Of a DNA stretch of 60,000 nucleotides, positions 50,900-60,000 are shown one piece after another. The position numbers and the translations under genes were made by a program. The DNA comes from Adiantum capillus-veneris (Eukaryota > Streptophyta > Polypodiopsida > Polypodiales > Pteridaceae). The stretch lies in contig CM043963.1 of assembly GCA_014529385.2 (NCBI GenBank), positions 68,787,912 to 68,847,911 on the forward strand, read 5' to 3'. The notes beneath the pieces are model-generated. The model was not told the DNA's origin, made no database searches, and saw only the letters and a list, made by a program, of their open reading frames with translations. The stretch's first letter is position 1. The number at the start of each line of letters is the position of its first letter.

Positions 50900-50902
50900 C
50901 TA
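50900..50902 (-). promoter_or_regulatory. Candidate readthrough stop (UAG GGA) between LINE-B ORF1 and ORF2
   Basis: A single TAG separates two coding regions in the same frame. The following GGA gives the UAG-GGA context used in gammaretroviral-type and carmovirus-type readthrough. The equivalent site in LINE-C (56217) is also a lone in-frame stop. Confidence 0.6.
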
Positions 50903-51820
50903 TGCGACGGTCTTGCCATCAATGATAACCCTACCATCTCGATATACTGCCTTCTTCCCTTCTTTGCGGGCCTGGTGGACTCTAGGCATGCACGTGCGGC
51001 GGTGATCTTGTTGCATCTTTGTGAGGTCATCATCAAGATAAATCGGGGGGCCTTCTAGCCCTCTCAAGATGACCCTCTTTCGGAGGAAAGAAGTTCGAGA
51101 CTCCTCGGAGGCGAATTGGAGGATGAGAGCTCTCTTCTTTGGATCTTTGCCGGCTCTCCAAACTTTGGAGAAAGGGATCTCTTCTTCCTTGTATCCCACT
51201 TTCTTGCATAAGGCTTTCCCATCGCTCTCGGGTGTGGACCCTTCTTCTTCTTTAATGCCGGTCACTCGCACATTGAGACAGCGAGCTTGTCGCATTTTCT
51301 CCTCCTCGATGGTTGTGTGTACGATGAGTACCTCATCTTTTTGGGCTTCCTCTCTTGCTACCTTCTTGATATTCTTTTTGACCACTTCGACCCATCCTTC
51401 TTTGGTGGCTTCTAATTTGTCCTCAATGCTTGCGGTGAGGGCTTTGGTGATCTCCTCCTTGAGGGCTTCCTTAGCCTCCTCTTTAATCTCTCCTTCCTCG
51501 GGGGTGAGGGATGTGATGGAAGCATGAAGGAGGTCGATTTGTGCCTTCATCTCTTCTTGCTCTTTCCTCCATCTCGCCCTCTCCTTCTCGTTCTCCCGTG
51601 CCCTTCTCTCCTTCTCCTCTTTGAGGTTTTGGATTTCCGCTCTCATGTCCTCTTTTTCTTCGTTCCATAGCTTGATGAAGGTGGCTTTCTCCTCCCTCCA
51701 TATCTCTCTCTCCATCCACCATTCTTTCATGTCCTTCTCCAATTGTGCAAGCCTCTTGTTCGTGAGCATGAAGGTTGTCTTCATTGTCGATTTCGGCGTC
51801 TTGATGATGGGGGAAGACAT
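50900..51820 (-). CDS. LINE-B ORF1: coiled-coil and RRM-like RNA-binding protein
   Basis: 306 codons from the ATG at 51820 (MSSPIIKTPKSTMKT). The frame stays open further upstream only because CT/CA repeats encode Ser-Leu and His-Thr runs. Residues about 20-105 form a highly charged coiled coil (LAQLEKDMKEWWMEREIW, KEEKERRARENEKERARW). Residues about 180-265 match the L1 ORF1 RRM-like fold (CLNVRVTGIKEEEG, KRALILQFASEE). The end resembles the L1 ORF1 C-terminal domain (QARKEGKKAVYRDGRVII). Such proteins trimerise and coat the element RNA. No CCHC zinc knuckle is present, unlike most known plant L1 ORF1 proteins. The ORF is intact. Confidence 0.9.
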   Translation of the reverse strand: MSSPIIKTPKSTMKTTFMLTNKRLAQLEKDMKEWWMEREIWREEKATFIKLWNEEKEDMRAEIQNLKEEKERRARENEKERARWRKEQEEMKAQIDLLHASITSLTPEEGEIKEEAKEALKEEITKALTASIEDKLEATKEGWVEVVKKNIKKVAREEAQKDEVLIVHTTIEEEKMRQARCLNVRVTGIKEEEGSTPESDGKALCKKVGYKEEEIPFSKVWRAGKDPKKRALILQFASEESRTSFLRKRVILRGLEGPPIYLDDDLTKMQQDHRRTCMPRVHQARKEGKKAVYRDGRVIIDGKTVA

Positions 51821-51923
51821 AGTTGTATTCGGAGCTACCCTCTCTTCATATTGTGAAGAAGAGGGGAGAAGGGGAGTACGTGTATGTATGCGTGTATGTG
51901 TGTAGGGTGTGTGTGGGTATGTA

Positions 51924-52262
<339 letters not shown>

Positions 52263-52349
<87 letters not shown>

Positions 52350-52378
52350 CGTGGCACAGAGAGAGAGAGAGAGAGCTC

Positions 52379-52443
<65 letters not shown>
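52263..52443. repeat. Long (GA)n arrays between LINE-B and LINE-C
   Basis: Three GA tracts (52263-52343, about 52357-52373, 52381-52443) separated by short unique pieces. The last joins the (GAAAT)n tail of LINE-C. Confidence 0.95.
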
Positions 52444-52446
<3 letters not shown>

Positions 52447-52481
52447 GAAATGAAATGAAATGTTATAATAACGTCTTCAAA

Positions 52482-52496
52482 AGGCCAGAGTGACCT
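52482..52496 (-). other. LINE-C 3'-terminal hairpin
   Basis: AGGTCA-CTC-TGGCCT on the minus strand: the stem is the same as in the plus-strand copies while the loop differs, with GTCT and AGAC flanks. Confidence 0.7.
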
Positions 52497-52590
52497 ATGA
52501 GACCAAACTGATACAAAAGTGGTGAATTTGTTACAATGTCTGGAAAGTGTGAAAGTGTGAAAATAAATGCGAAAAACTAAATACAAAATA

Positions 52591-55500
52591 TTAGATAAAC
52601 TTCTTAGGAGCATTCTTGGTGTCTGGCCAGAATACTTCTCTCCTCCGATGAAGTGTGCTTCTGCATCTCGGTCGTGGTCGTCTCGATTTCCTAAGCTCAA
52701 TCGCCCTCTCAATGAGGGTGCCTTTGGTATGAATGTGGGTACTCCTTTGTGCTTGTTGCTGGCCTCTTGCTTCTCCTTCCATTCTTGCTTCTCTCGATCC
52801 GAAGAAATCTGTGATCTGCCTCTGAGGCTGTAGTGCTCTTTGTCTTCTCATTAGATTATCCCTGTGCCGATGTAGTTCCAGTAGGTACAGGCCTAAGCAC
52901 CTTTGATCTTGGTATTGCATGACTCTATCTAGAGGTCCAAAGCCTTCTTTAAATAGGCAATGGAAACGCCCACGTATCTCATAGTATACGGTGCAATGGC
53001 ATATGTAGTGTAATTCTGTCTCCGGCTCCATTCCGCATAACTCGCAAATTCTGCTCTCAGGTGGGATTCCCTTAAATCTGCCAAATTCAATTTCCAACTG
53101 GTGTGAGGATGTACGAATCTGACCAATAGCATATCTCAAACCATGAGACAGGTGGGTATCCATGTAGCTCGGGCGAATCATAAAACCATCTTCAGATAAC
53201 TGTAGGAAGTTTTCTTTGTAGTCGGCCATCTTCGTGCCCAATTCTTGTGTAGAGTCTACCCATGTCCTCTTAGTGTCCTACTGTATAAGATCCTGGCGAA
53301 TGATTTTATTAATCTTCGCTCGTGTGATTGCCAGTGATGGAGCCTCAAGAGAGTATTGGAAGGGGGGTAATCTTTCCATACTGAACCCGTGTCTCTGAAA
53401 CCACGAGGACAGTTGCGCATACCAGTATGATGTATCTCCTTTCATTGCTAATTGTCGAGAGGATTCGAGGGCCAATCTAGTATATCGGCAATTATTTGTA
53501 TCCCATAAACCATGTATAAAGGACACTGATTTGGTAAGAGCTTCAATTTCTATCGGAGGGGCAGCTAGTTCCGATCGGATAATTGCGTGTGGTACAGGCC
53601 TTGGCTCTAATCATTCGGGAAATCATAGATACCAAAGGTCTCTCCATTGACTTCCAATTATCCTGATCCACAGATGGTCCCCAAATCTGGACCCCATAAA
53701 GCATAGCCGAGGCCACCACAGTATCAAAGAGTTCGTGGTTCCTGAAACTGCACTTGTGAACACATCCTCTCCAACCCTCCCAAGGCCGCAGAGGCTCTAG
53801 ACAATCTAGCATTTGCTGCTTTCTTAAGAGTAAACTTCGGTCCTGTAAATACCACACCAAGGTATGTGTATGCATCTGTGTACTCTACTGTATCCTGGCC
53901 ATATGCAAATGTAGGTGCCGATCTCCTAACCCATTGCGGTGTGGTGTTAAACACCATAACTTTGGTTTTACCCAAATTTATCGACAGTCCGCTGTCCTCC
54001 GCGAATTTATGTAATGCATCTAACTGCCTCTGCATTCCATCTGGTGATTCTGCTATCAATACAATATCATCTGCATACAACAACAAAGGGATCCATGACC
54101 CTGCAAGTGGGGCACCTCTATCACCCTCTCTATCAATGTAATCTGATACCTCATCTATATACATACCAAATAAAGTAGGGGACAGTGGGCATCCTTGCTT
54201 TACTCCGACGGTGGAATAAACAATGTCGGAATCCCCTTCTGGAGTATGTACATAACCAGTTACTGACCCGTATAAGGCCATGATCCCCCAGATAATCTCT
54301 TTGGGGACCCCTAACTCTTGCATTCTGCGCATCAATCTGGCCCTTGGTACTGTATCAAAAGCTTTCCGAAAATCCACAAAGCAACAATACATCCTTCTCC
54401 CGCTTGCTCTTCCTTCCTCAATAATGGCTCTGAGCGTAAGAATATGATCTAAAGTGGAATAACCTCTCCTGAATCCAGCTTGTCCTGTTGCCCTTATGCC
54501 CTCATTCTCTGCCCATCTACTCAGTTTTTGTTCCAGAATGGATGCGTACAGTCGGGTCAATGTGTGACCCACCATAATGGTACGGTAGGTCCCGGGTATC
54601 ATAGGATCTCCTGACTTGCAAATAGGTACGATAGTACATAATTTCCAAGATTCAGGTAATCCTTCACACATGACCCGATTAAACAGACGAACAAGGACTT
54701 CTGAAAGTAGATCCCTTGCATGGATCAGATGTTCTGCTACTAAACCCTCATGATCATATGCTCTTCTTGTCTTCATCTTATCAATGGCTTTTTCCACCAT
54801 TTCCGTAGTAAAGAAAGTACTAGTAGCAGGGCATGGCTCTAGCGGATCTGGTAATGGAGGCTGTCCAGATACCGTATATAATGATGTTACATATGGACCC
54901 CAAATCTCAGGAGAAGTAATTGTCGGAGGCAATGAGTGCTCGTGAAATAAACGCCAGGCCTCATGTGAGTCCTGACTCAAGAAGAGCTGATATAAATCCT
55001 TTTCTAGTTTGGCTAAAAATGCCCTTTTCTTGCGACGTACTATACGCCGAAGAGCAATCCGAGACTGCTTATATGTGATGATCCCAAGTGTAAGCTCTTT
55101 CTGGACCTAGGTTCTCGTCTCTCTGCATTCCTCGTCGTACTAACTGTTTTGAGGCATGTTCCCAGATCCTCTCTTCTGATCAGGCTGAGTATGTGGGTAT
55201 GCCTCTTGTGCTGCTCCATGTAGTATCTCTGTTAGCTGAGAAGTAATCTCCTCTACAGTATATACTAGCTCGGCTGCCCACATCCTATTATGGATCTTTT
55301 CCAGATAGACTGAATCAGTCTCTGGCGTGAAAGTATATCTTGTGTGTGTCTTCTTCCTTTGTACTTGAGAGGCATTGTATTGGAAGGAGAGTGATAAGGT
55401 CAAGAGAGCATGATCCACTGCAATCCCAACCGGTCTGGGTCCCACCTTAAAGTCCTCGATACTAGAAATAAAGCTTGGTGAAGTCGTGACATAATCCACT

Positions 55501-56216
55501 GTACTGGCCCCATGCCTGTGTGGGAAGCATGTGAATCCCCCAGATAAAGGGAAATTCTCTAGACCATTAAGTATGGCCAAACCATGTGTAGTTGCCATCT
55601 CCTTGAGATGTCTCCCATATTCAGTGTGTTATTTATCCTGTGAGTTTCTAGTAAGCCCCTCCTGTGATAAATCCACTTATCTGAGCATTTCTTCAGAAGT
55701 ATCATAGAATACTGCTTGAGAGTTGGCCGTTCTGGCATTAAAGTCTCCTAAGAGAACGATGTCTCCATCTCTAGAGAACTCCCATATGTCATTATTCAGT
55801 ATGGAGAAAGGGGACTGTCCTTTAGGTGAGGAGTAGACTGATGTACTTGGAGGGAAGTAGCATATAGCGATATATAGAAATCTACCTGTCTCGGCTCTCA
55901 TTCTCACCCACATATACCTTGCTTGCTCATCCTTCCTGATGATCTGTAGTAGTGGTTTCAGCTCCTCTTTAAATAAGACTGCTACTCCTCCTGAACCCCG
56001 GCTACCTCGCAGAGATCTCTTGTCTGGTCGACCAGCTGTTTCCCATAAATACCCCTTCACATGTGGCATAAGCTGTCCCGGTATCTGGTGTGTCTCTGAG
56101 TAGAAAACTATGTCTCTGTCCCTAAAGCTATCTTCAAAGGCACCTACATCTAGCCTATATGATCCATTACAATTCCACGCTGCTATCCGGAGCGTCGTCC
56201 CATAGGTCTCGCACCG
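52591..56216 (-). pseudogene. LINE-C ORF2: endonuclease, reverse transcriptase, zinc finger (broken)
   Basis: Runs in frame from the ORF1 stop. APE endonuclease: WNCNG (Asn 15 codons after the stop), FYSETH, GSGGVAVLF, GDFNART, AVDHALL. RT: KSGDPMIPGTYRTIM, GQAGFRRGYSTLDHI, FVDFRKAFDTVP, YADDIVLIAES. Zinc region: CELCGMEPETELHYICHC. In-frame stops occur at 55677-55679, 55629-55631, 55140-55142 and 55107-55109. Frameshifts occur near 53730 and 53600, with a stop at 53278. The RT block 53724-54980 is open for 418 codons. Too damaged to be active. Confidence 0.92.
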
Positions 56217-56219
56217 TCA
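56217..56219 (-). promoter_or_regulatory. Candidate readthrough stop (UGA CGG) between LINE-C ORF1 and ORF2
   Basis: A single TGA followed by CGG, the context of tobravirus-type readthrough. Counting from the shared YRxG motif of ORF1, the stop is the fifteenth codon in both LINE-B and LINE-C. Confidence 0.6.
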
Positions 56220-57155
56220 TGATGAGCGTTTTTCCAGAACCACTACTTTCCCTCCTCTATAAAAGGCGATTTTCCCCTTTTCTCTTGCTGCCCTCATCTC
56301 TGGCATCAACTCTTGCATGTGTGCCACTTGTGCCAATGTAAGGTCATCTCCCAGGAAAATACCGGTTTTCTTAAGAGTTGGCCTCTTCTTTAGAAATTCT
56401 TTCCTTATTTCTATATTCGGGAAGCGGAGAATAAGTGCCCTATCCTTTACGTTTCCCTTCTCGTCGATTCCTTTCTTGCCCACTCTCCATGCACTTGTGT
56501 GAGTAGGCTCTGTGATGCCCATGCGTTGTAGCAGTTCCCTCACTTCTTCATCTACATTCTCTTTGTCTTTGACTCCTGTGACCCGCACATGCAGAGCCCG
56601 ATTCTTCCTTTTCTGCTCTTCCTCAATGGTCATATTAATAATGGTGGAGGTGGGTGTGGTCTCCGGCATCTTGGCCTTCCCTTTCTTCGCATCCTCAATC
56701 CATTTCTCTGCTTCATCAACCTTTTCTTGTGTCTTAACAAGACGTTCCGCCCATGAAGATGCCGTTTTCGATTTCTGTTCATCTCCTTCCTGTAGAGCTT
56801 TCATCTGATCCTTCATGTCCTCGAGCTCCTTCAGTACCGAAGGTTGGTCGTCTCCCTTCTCCTTAGTTGCAGATTTGCAAGCCGCAAGTTCTCCTTTTAG
56901 CTCCTCGATTATTGCATCTTTTTCCCCCATGTGCTTTTCCATATTTGTTCTGCATGCTTCAAAACTTGTTACTGCCTCGTCGAGTTTCTTTTGCATAACG
57001 CATTCTGTTACATTTACTTCGGCCTTGATTAGGTTTCGTAATTCTGTTTTCACGATCTGAATTTCCTCATTCTGTATCCCCCGGATCTCTCTCCTTAGTT
57101 CTCTCATCATGTCTCCATACATGGAGTTCCTGTAGCTCTCAGCATTCGCGTGCAT
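56217..57155 (-). CDS. LINE-C ORF1: coiled-coil and RRM-like RNA-binding protein
   Basis: 312 codons from the first ATG in this frame (MHANAESYRNSMYGDMM). A related N-terminal stretch (MSSSTASHESFKK, about 57218) lies upstream in another frame, so the true start may have been lost by a frameshift. A long coiled coil spans residues about 15-165, and the L1-type RRM-like domain begins near residue 187 (ALHVRVTGVKDKE, DRALILRFPNIEIRKEF). The C-terminal domain ends EMRAAREKGKIAFYRGGKVV. No zinc knuckle. The RNA-chaperone role is inferred from the fold of L1 ORF1 proteins. Confidence 0.88.
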   Translation of the reverse strand: MHANAESYRNSMYGDMMRELRREIRGIQNEEIQIVKTELRNLIKAEVNVTECVMQKKLDEAVTSFEACRTNMEKHMGEKDAIIEELKGELAACKSATKEKGDDQPSVLKELEDMKDQMKALQEGDEQKSKTASSWAERLVKTQEKVDEAEKWIEDAKKGKAKMPETTPTSTIINMTIEEEQKRKNRALHVRVTGVKDKENVDEEVRELLQRMGITEPTHTSAWRVGKKGIDEKGNVKDRALILRFPNIEIRKEFLKKRPTLKKTGIFLGDDLTLAQVAHMQELMPEMRAAREKGKIAFYRGGKVVVLEKRSS

Positions 57156-57218
57156 TTCCTTCCTGAAAGCATTCTTTGCTTTTTAAAGCTCTCATGCGAA
57201 GCCGTGCTTGATGACATG

Positions 57219-57500
57219 GTAGTCTGCTTCAAGCACTTGGATCTCCTTTGCAACTTGCTCATAGCCACCTGCTCAGAAGCAGTCCTACTATCCCCTTGCA
57301 TGACGGTGAAAAAGTCTGTTTCGAGCACTTGCACTTGGATCTCCTTTGCAGCTTGCTCATAGCCGCCTGCTCAAAAGCAGACCTGTTGTCCCCTTGCATG
57401 AAGGTGAAAAAGTCTGCTTCGGGCACTAGGATCTCCTCTGCAGCTTGCTCACTACCACCTGTTGAGAAGCAGACCTGCCGTCCCCTTGCATGAAGGTGAA
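57219..57500 (-). repeat. Three tandem copies of a roughly 90-bp unit upstream of LINE-C ORF1
   Basis: Copies at about 57219-57311, 57312-57410 and 57411-57500 share GGATCTCCT.TGCA.CTTGCTC and CCCCTTGCATGA.GGTGAAAA. The position, just upstream of ORF1, is that of the promoter monomers found in some L1 families. The repeats also keep open frames on the minus strand, so they could instead encode an N-terminal extension. Confidence 0.8.
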
Positions 57501-58270
57501 AACGTTTGCCGTAAATAGGAAAGTTCAGCATCAATATTATGCACATTCAGAAGCTACACGAAGTGGGTTCCTTGGGTCGCGGGTAACCATATCAGTTGTT
57601 AGGCAGCAACCTCGACCTGGGGGGAACATGATTGTGTGTACTGTTGTTGCAAGCAAGTGGGCTACCCGACGTGGCAAGTGAGTTGTTCGATTCTTTTGCT
57701 GGCTTGGTGAGTGGGATGCTAGCTTCACTGTGGAAGCATGCATTTGCAGCCACGTGGAGCTCTCTGATGTCCTTTTATTAAGATACATAGATCATAGTAA
57801 CAGGGACTGGCCATTTTTAGGTCTCCGTTCCCCGTTCCCATCCCACTTTCCCATTCCGGATTCCCGTTCCGTGTTTCAGACGTGAGTATTCGAAACAAGG
57901 AATGGCATTTCATGCATGTTGCTGTTCCCCGTTCCCGTTCCGATTTCCCGTTCCGGGTAACTATGACATAGATATAGATAAAACACTGCCCTCTAGAGAA
58001 GGCACCCTCAATTCCCTTGCCATGTGCAACATTAGAGATCCGCATCTACAAGAACTACCCCCACTACTTGATCATCATCAACATATCTAAAGCGTCACTG
58101 CTCCCCACTAGAGATTGTTTGTATGTTTAAAGATTGCAAAGTCTTAGTTCCATAGGCTCATTGCTCAAGACTTCATTCATTCATTCTCATCTCTCTCCCT
58201 CTCTCTTGGGCTTTTGAGGCTTAAAGCCTCAAGGCTCAAGCTTCAAGGCTTCAAGCTCCACACCGCAACC
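57501..58270. other. Spacer with GTTCCC-rich patches, no gene
   Basis: Contains two related C- and T-rich patches, 57821-57875 and 57919-57965, built of GTTCCC/GTTCCG words around an AAACAAGGAATGGCATTTCATGCATG-like spacer. At about 58215-58262 there is a run of AAGGCTCAAGCTT-type words, part of which is duplicated near 58322-58350 inside the CT array. No gene seen. Confidence 0.45.
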
Positions 58271-58290
58271 TCTCTCTCTCTCTCTCCCTC

Positions 58291-58321
<31 letters not shown>

Positions 58322-58346
58322 TCAAGGCTTCAAGCTCCACACTGCA

Positions 58347-58432
<86 letters not shown>
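58271..58432. repeat. (CT)n microsatellite with an internal duplicated unique segment
   Basis: Two CT arrays separated by TTCAAGGCTTCAAGCTCCACA, which is itself a copy of the sequence just left of the first array. The second array is about 80 bp and ends a few bases before an ATG. Confidence 0.94.
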
Positions 58433-58435
<3 letters not shown>

Positions 58436-58439
58436 CATT

Positions 58440-58706
58440 ATGGCCCAAGCTTCCGCATCAAGTGAACGTGTGCCCTTGGGCGCGAAGAAGAAGAAGGATG
58501 AAGCTTCATGGTGGGACGAAGTTCATTCCCGAGTGTTGGGAAAGGCTGGTGGTGCACGTGCCCAAGCCTTTAAAGAAAACGATTGGGTCTTGTTAAAGTT
58601 TCCCAAGGCTCGATTAAGGCACACGACAGGCAAGAATCCTACGGGCCACCAAAAATACTATGCTAAAACTAGCAAAAAGGTACTATGGTCCCTTCCAGAT
58701 TCTTAG
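58440..58706 (+). CDS. Chimeric gypsy frame: possible gag start joined to integrase C-terminus
   Basis: Begins MAQASASSERVPLGAKKKK, unlike any integrase, and joins at about codon 40 to AFKENDWVLLKFPKARLR, which matches the gypsy integrase tail of 11815-11880. The first part could be the element's own gag start, with RT and most of integrase deleted, or unrelated flanking sequence. An extra A in the run 58666-58669 shifts it out of the following frame. It is unlikely to make a functional protein. Confidence 0.6.
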   Translation: MAQASASSERVPLGAKKKKDEASWWDEVHSRVLGKAGGARAQAFKENDWVLLKFPKARLRHTTGKNPTGHQKYYAKTSKKVLWSLPDS

Positions 58707-59037
58707 GCCAATCAATGAGATGGCCTATCAACTTAAGTTACCCAATCATTGGCTCATACACAATGCTTTTCACGTGAGCCTCTTAAAGCCTTATAAAGGA
58801 GAGCCACCTCAAGAACCAACTATTGAAGACCCACCGGAGATCGAGGACCACGAGGAGGTGCTGCAGCCCGAGTCCATTCTCCGACATGAAGACAAGGTAT
58901 TAAGAGGCGGTAAGACTATCAGACGATATCTTATTAAGTTTAAGAATTATCCTTTTGAAGATGCTAGATGGATGCAAGGCATACAATTAAAGGATAACCT
59001 AAACCTTGTCAATGCTTACAATGTTTCCCAAGAGTAA
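58660..59037 (+). CDS. Gypsy integrase C-terminus with chromodomain
   Basis: 125 open codons: YYGPFQILRPINEMAYQLKLP and HNAFHVSLLKPYKG are the standard gypsy integrase tail. An acidic linker (EPTIEDPPEIEDHEE) follows, then a chromodomain-like segment, PESILRHEDKV...RYLIKFKNYPFEDARWM, which keeps the final Trp but has Phe where many have Trp. Chromodomains steer chromoviruses to particular chromatin. As part of a truncated element it is probably not expressed; the ATG used here is internal. Confidence 0.85.
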   Translation: MLKLAKRYYGPFQILRPINEMAYQLKLPNHWLIHNAFHVSLLKPYKGEPPQEPTIEDPPEIEDHEEVLQPESILRHEDKVLRGGKTIRRYLIKFKNYPFEDARWMQGIQLKDNLNLVNAYNVSQE

Positions 59038-59395
59038 GCAAATGTACAAAATGATAAAAATGAACAAAAATTTTTGTCTTATAAGACTCTCTTTTTCTTT
59101 ATTTGTGCACAAAAATGAAGTAGTATGCATGCTTAGATCAAGTTTGTGGGGACGACGTCTCCCAAACACCAAAGTAGAACTTGTCACTCTACTATGGAAG
59201 ACTGATAGGACTAATGTGCAGACATGCTTGCGGCAGCCTCAGGCTCTCAAGCGCCAAATGGACTAGTCATCCATTATGGAATGATGTCGTAGGGTAACAT
59301 AGGGATCCTCTACCCGCTAAGAAAAGGACTCATGCATATGCTTTATCTTCTCTACACCATAGTCGAGGACGACTATGATTTCAAGAGAGAGGTAA

Positions 59396-60000
59396 TGTCA
59401 TAATAATCAATATCTAATTCTCCTAAATGATTTTCTCATATTAAACTGATCATTTAATGTGGGGAAGTGCCAAGGGAGAAAAAGCTAGAATATTGGTTAA
59501 GTTAGCAGACCCGCCACAGTAGGGATCCAAAGGAGGGAAAATAGGGATCCAAAGGGGGGGCCATCTGCAAAAGAGCCATGTGAAACAATGGGCCAAAAAG
59601 ACCCTAAGGTTCAGCCCATTAAGACTTCCAAAATGCTAAGGTTCCAAAATTCAAAGGTTGTGTCCAAAGGTCAACCCTAGGGAAAATTGGATGCTTTGTG
59701 TGTGCCCTAAAAGTCTTTCTACATCCCTACATGGGAGGGGGCGAGCCCCAAAGCTAGGGGATGAGAGAGAAAGCCACACACACACACACAGGCTCCCTTT
59801 ACACAAAGGGAATGAGGGACACATGTCAGCTCCCTAGGCCAGATGCCCACAAGGTGTGCCCAATTCCTATTGGAAGACCCTTGAAGTGGACCAATGAGAA
59901 TTAAGCTAGAGTAAATCTAGTTTAATTAACTTAAAAACATTTAATAAAAGAAACCAATGAGAATTAAGTCTCCTAGAAGACTATTGGGCAGTCTCCCAAG
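59396..60000 (+). repeat. 3' LTR of the right-hand gypsy element (partial)
   Basis: Starts TGTCATAATAATC after the purine tract AAGAGAGAGGTAA, as at 17841. It contains a short GGGATCCAAAGG tandem repeat near 59520-59555 and a CA run near 59777. The right end is outside the window. Confidence 0.7.

Larger units (their letters stand above)
52444..57500 (-). mobile_element. LINE-C: older full-length L1-type LINE
   Basis: Contains a 5' region with a roughly 90-bp tandem repeat, ORF1, ORF2 and a 3' end with terminal hairpin followed by three to four ATTTC units and CT. Same layout as LINE-B at roughly 50% protein similarity. Several stops and two or more frameshifts disrupt ORF2. The 5' boundary is approximate. 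Confidence 0.9.
58440..60000 (+). mobile_element. Truncated Ty3-gypsy chromovirus-like element (runs off the window)
   Basis: Carries the integrase C-terminus, a chromodomain, an untranslated stretch, a purine tract and a 3' LTR from 59396 that continues past the window end. About 85-90% similar at the nucleotide level to the gypsy element around 11.8-18 kb, and better preserved. Confidence 0.8.

Overview
This window looks like nuclear DNA from a land plant with a large, repeat-rich genome. The evidence is one intron-containing gene for a plant-type kinase/U-box protein, LTR retrotransposons with plant-style initiator tRNA-Met primer sites, and L1-type LINEs. There are many very long (CT)n microsatellites. 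A fern or other seed-free vascular plant would fit, but nothing here settles the lineage. No rRNA, tRNA, organellar or bacterial genes were seen.

Layout. 1-5.5 kb: a retrotransposon LTR end with a primer site, long (CT)n and (TG)n(TA)n arrays, a decayed Ty3-gypsy RNase H fragment and a 100-bp tandem repeat. 5.5-10.7 kb: two direct copies (about 1.95 kb each) of an unidentified noncoding sequence. 10.7-18.3 kb: a decayed Ty3-gypsy chromovirus-like element interrupted by a complete Ty1-copia element (12060-17230, minus strand, target duplication CTCAA, near-identical LTRs). 18.5-21.8 kb: a 5'-truncated minus-strand LINE (LINE-A) next to a 703-bp tandem duplication that contains opposing plus-strand LINE 3' ends. 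24.3 kb: a tRNA-derived SINE candidate. 25.4-27.5 kb: a decayed Ty3-gypsy primer site, gag, protease and RT remnant. 29.9-38.0 kb: six head-to-tail copies of a 1.34-kb unit. 40.2-43.3 kb (minus): five exons of the kinase/U-box gene, the only convincing host gene. 46.9-57.5 kb: two LINEs, B and C, head to tail on the minus strand. 58.4-60 kb: an internally deleted gypsy element ending in a chromodomain and an LTR that runs out of the window.

The most interesting system is the LINE family. In both LINE-B and LINE-C, ORF1 (coiled coil plus RRM-like) and ORF2 (endonuclease, RT, zinc finger) lie in the same frame and are separated by exactly one stop codon at the same aligned position. The stop is UAG-GGA in one and UGA-CGG in the other. 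Both contexts are known from programmed stop-codon readthrough, and no AUG can supply the endonuclease's catalytic Asn. All five LINE 3' ends in the window share a terminal hairpin with compensatory changes and end in (ATTTC)n, (TTTC)n or (CT)n rather than poly(A). This suggests readthrough expression of ORF2, hairpin-guided reverse transcription and a link to the abundant (CT)n arrays. These are inferences from a handful of copies.
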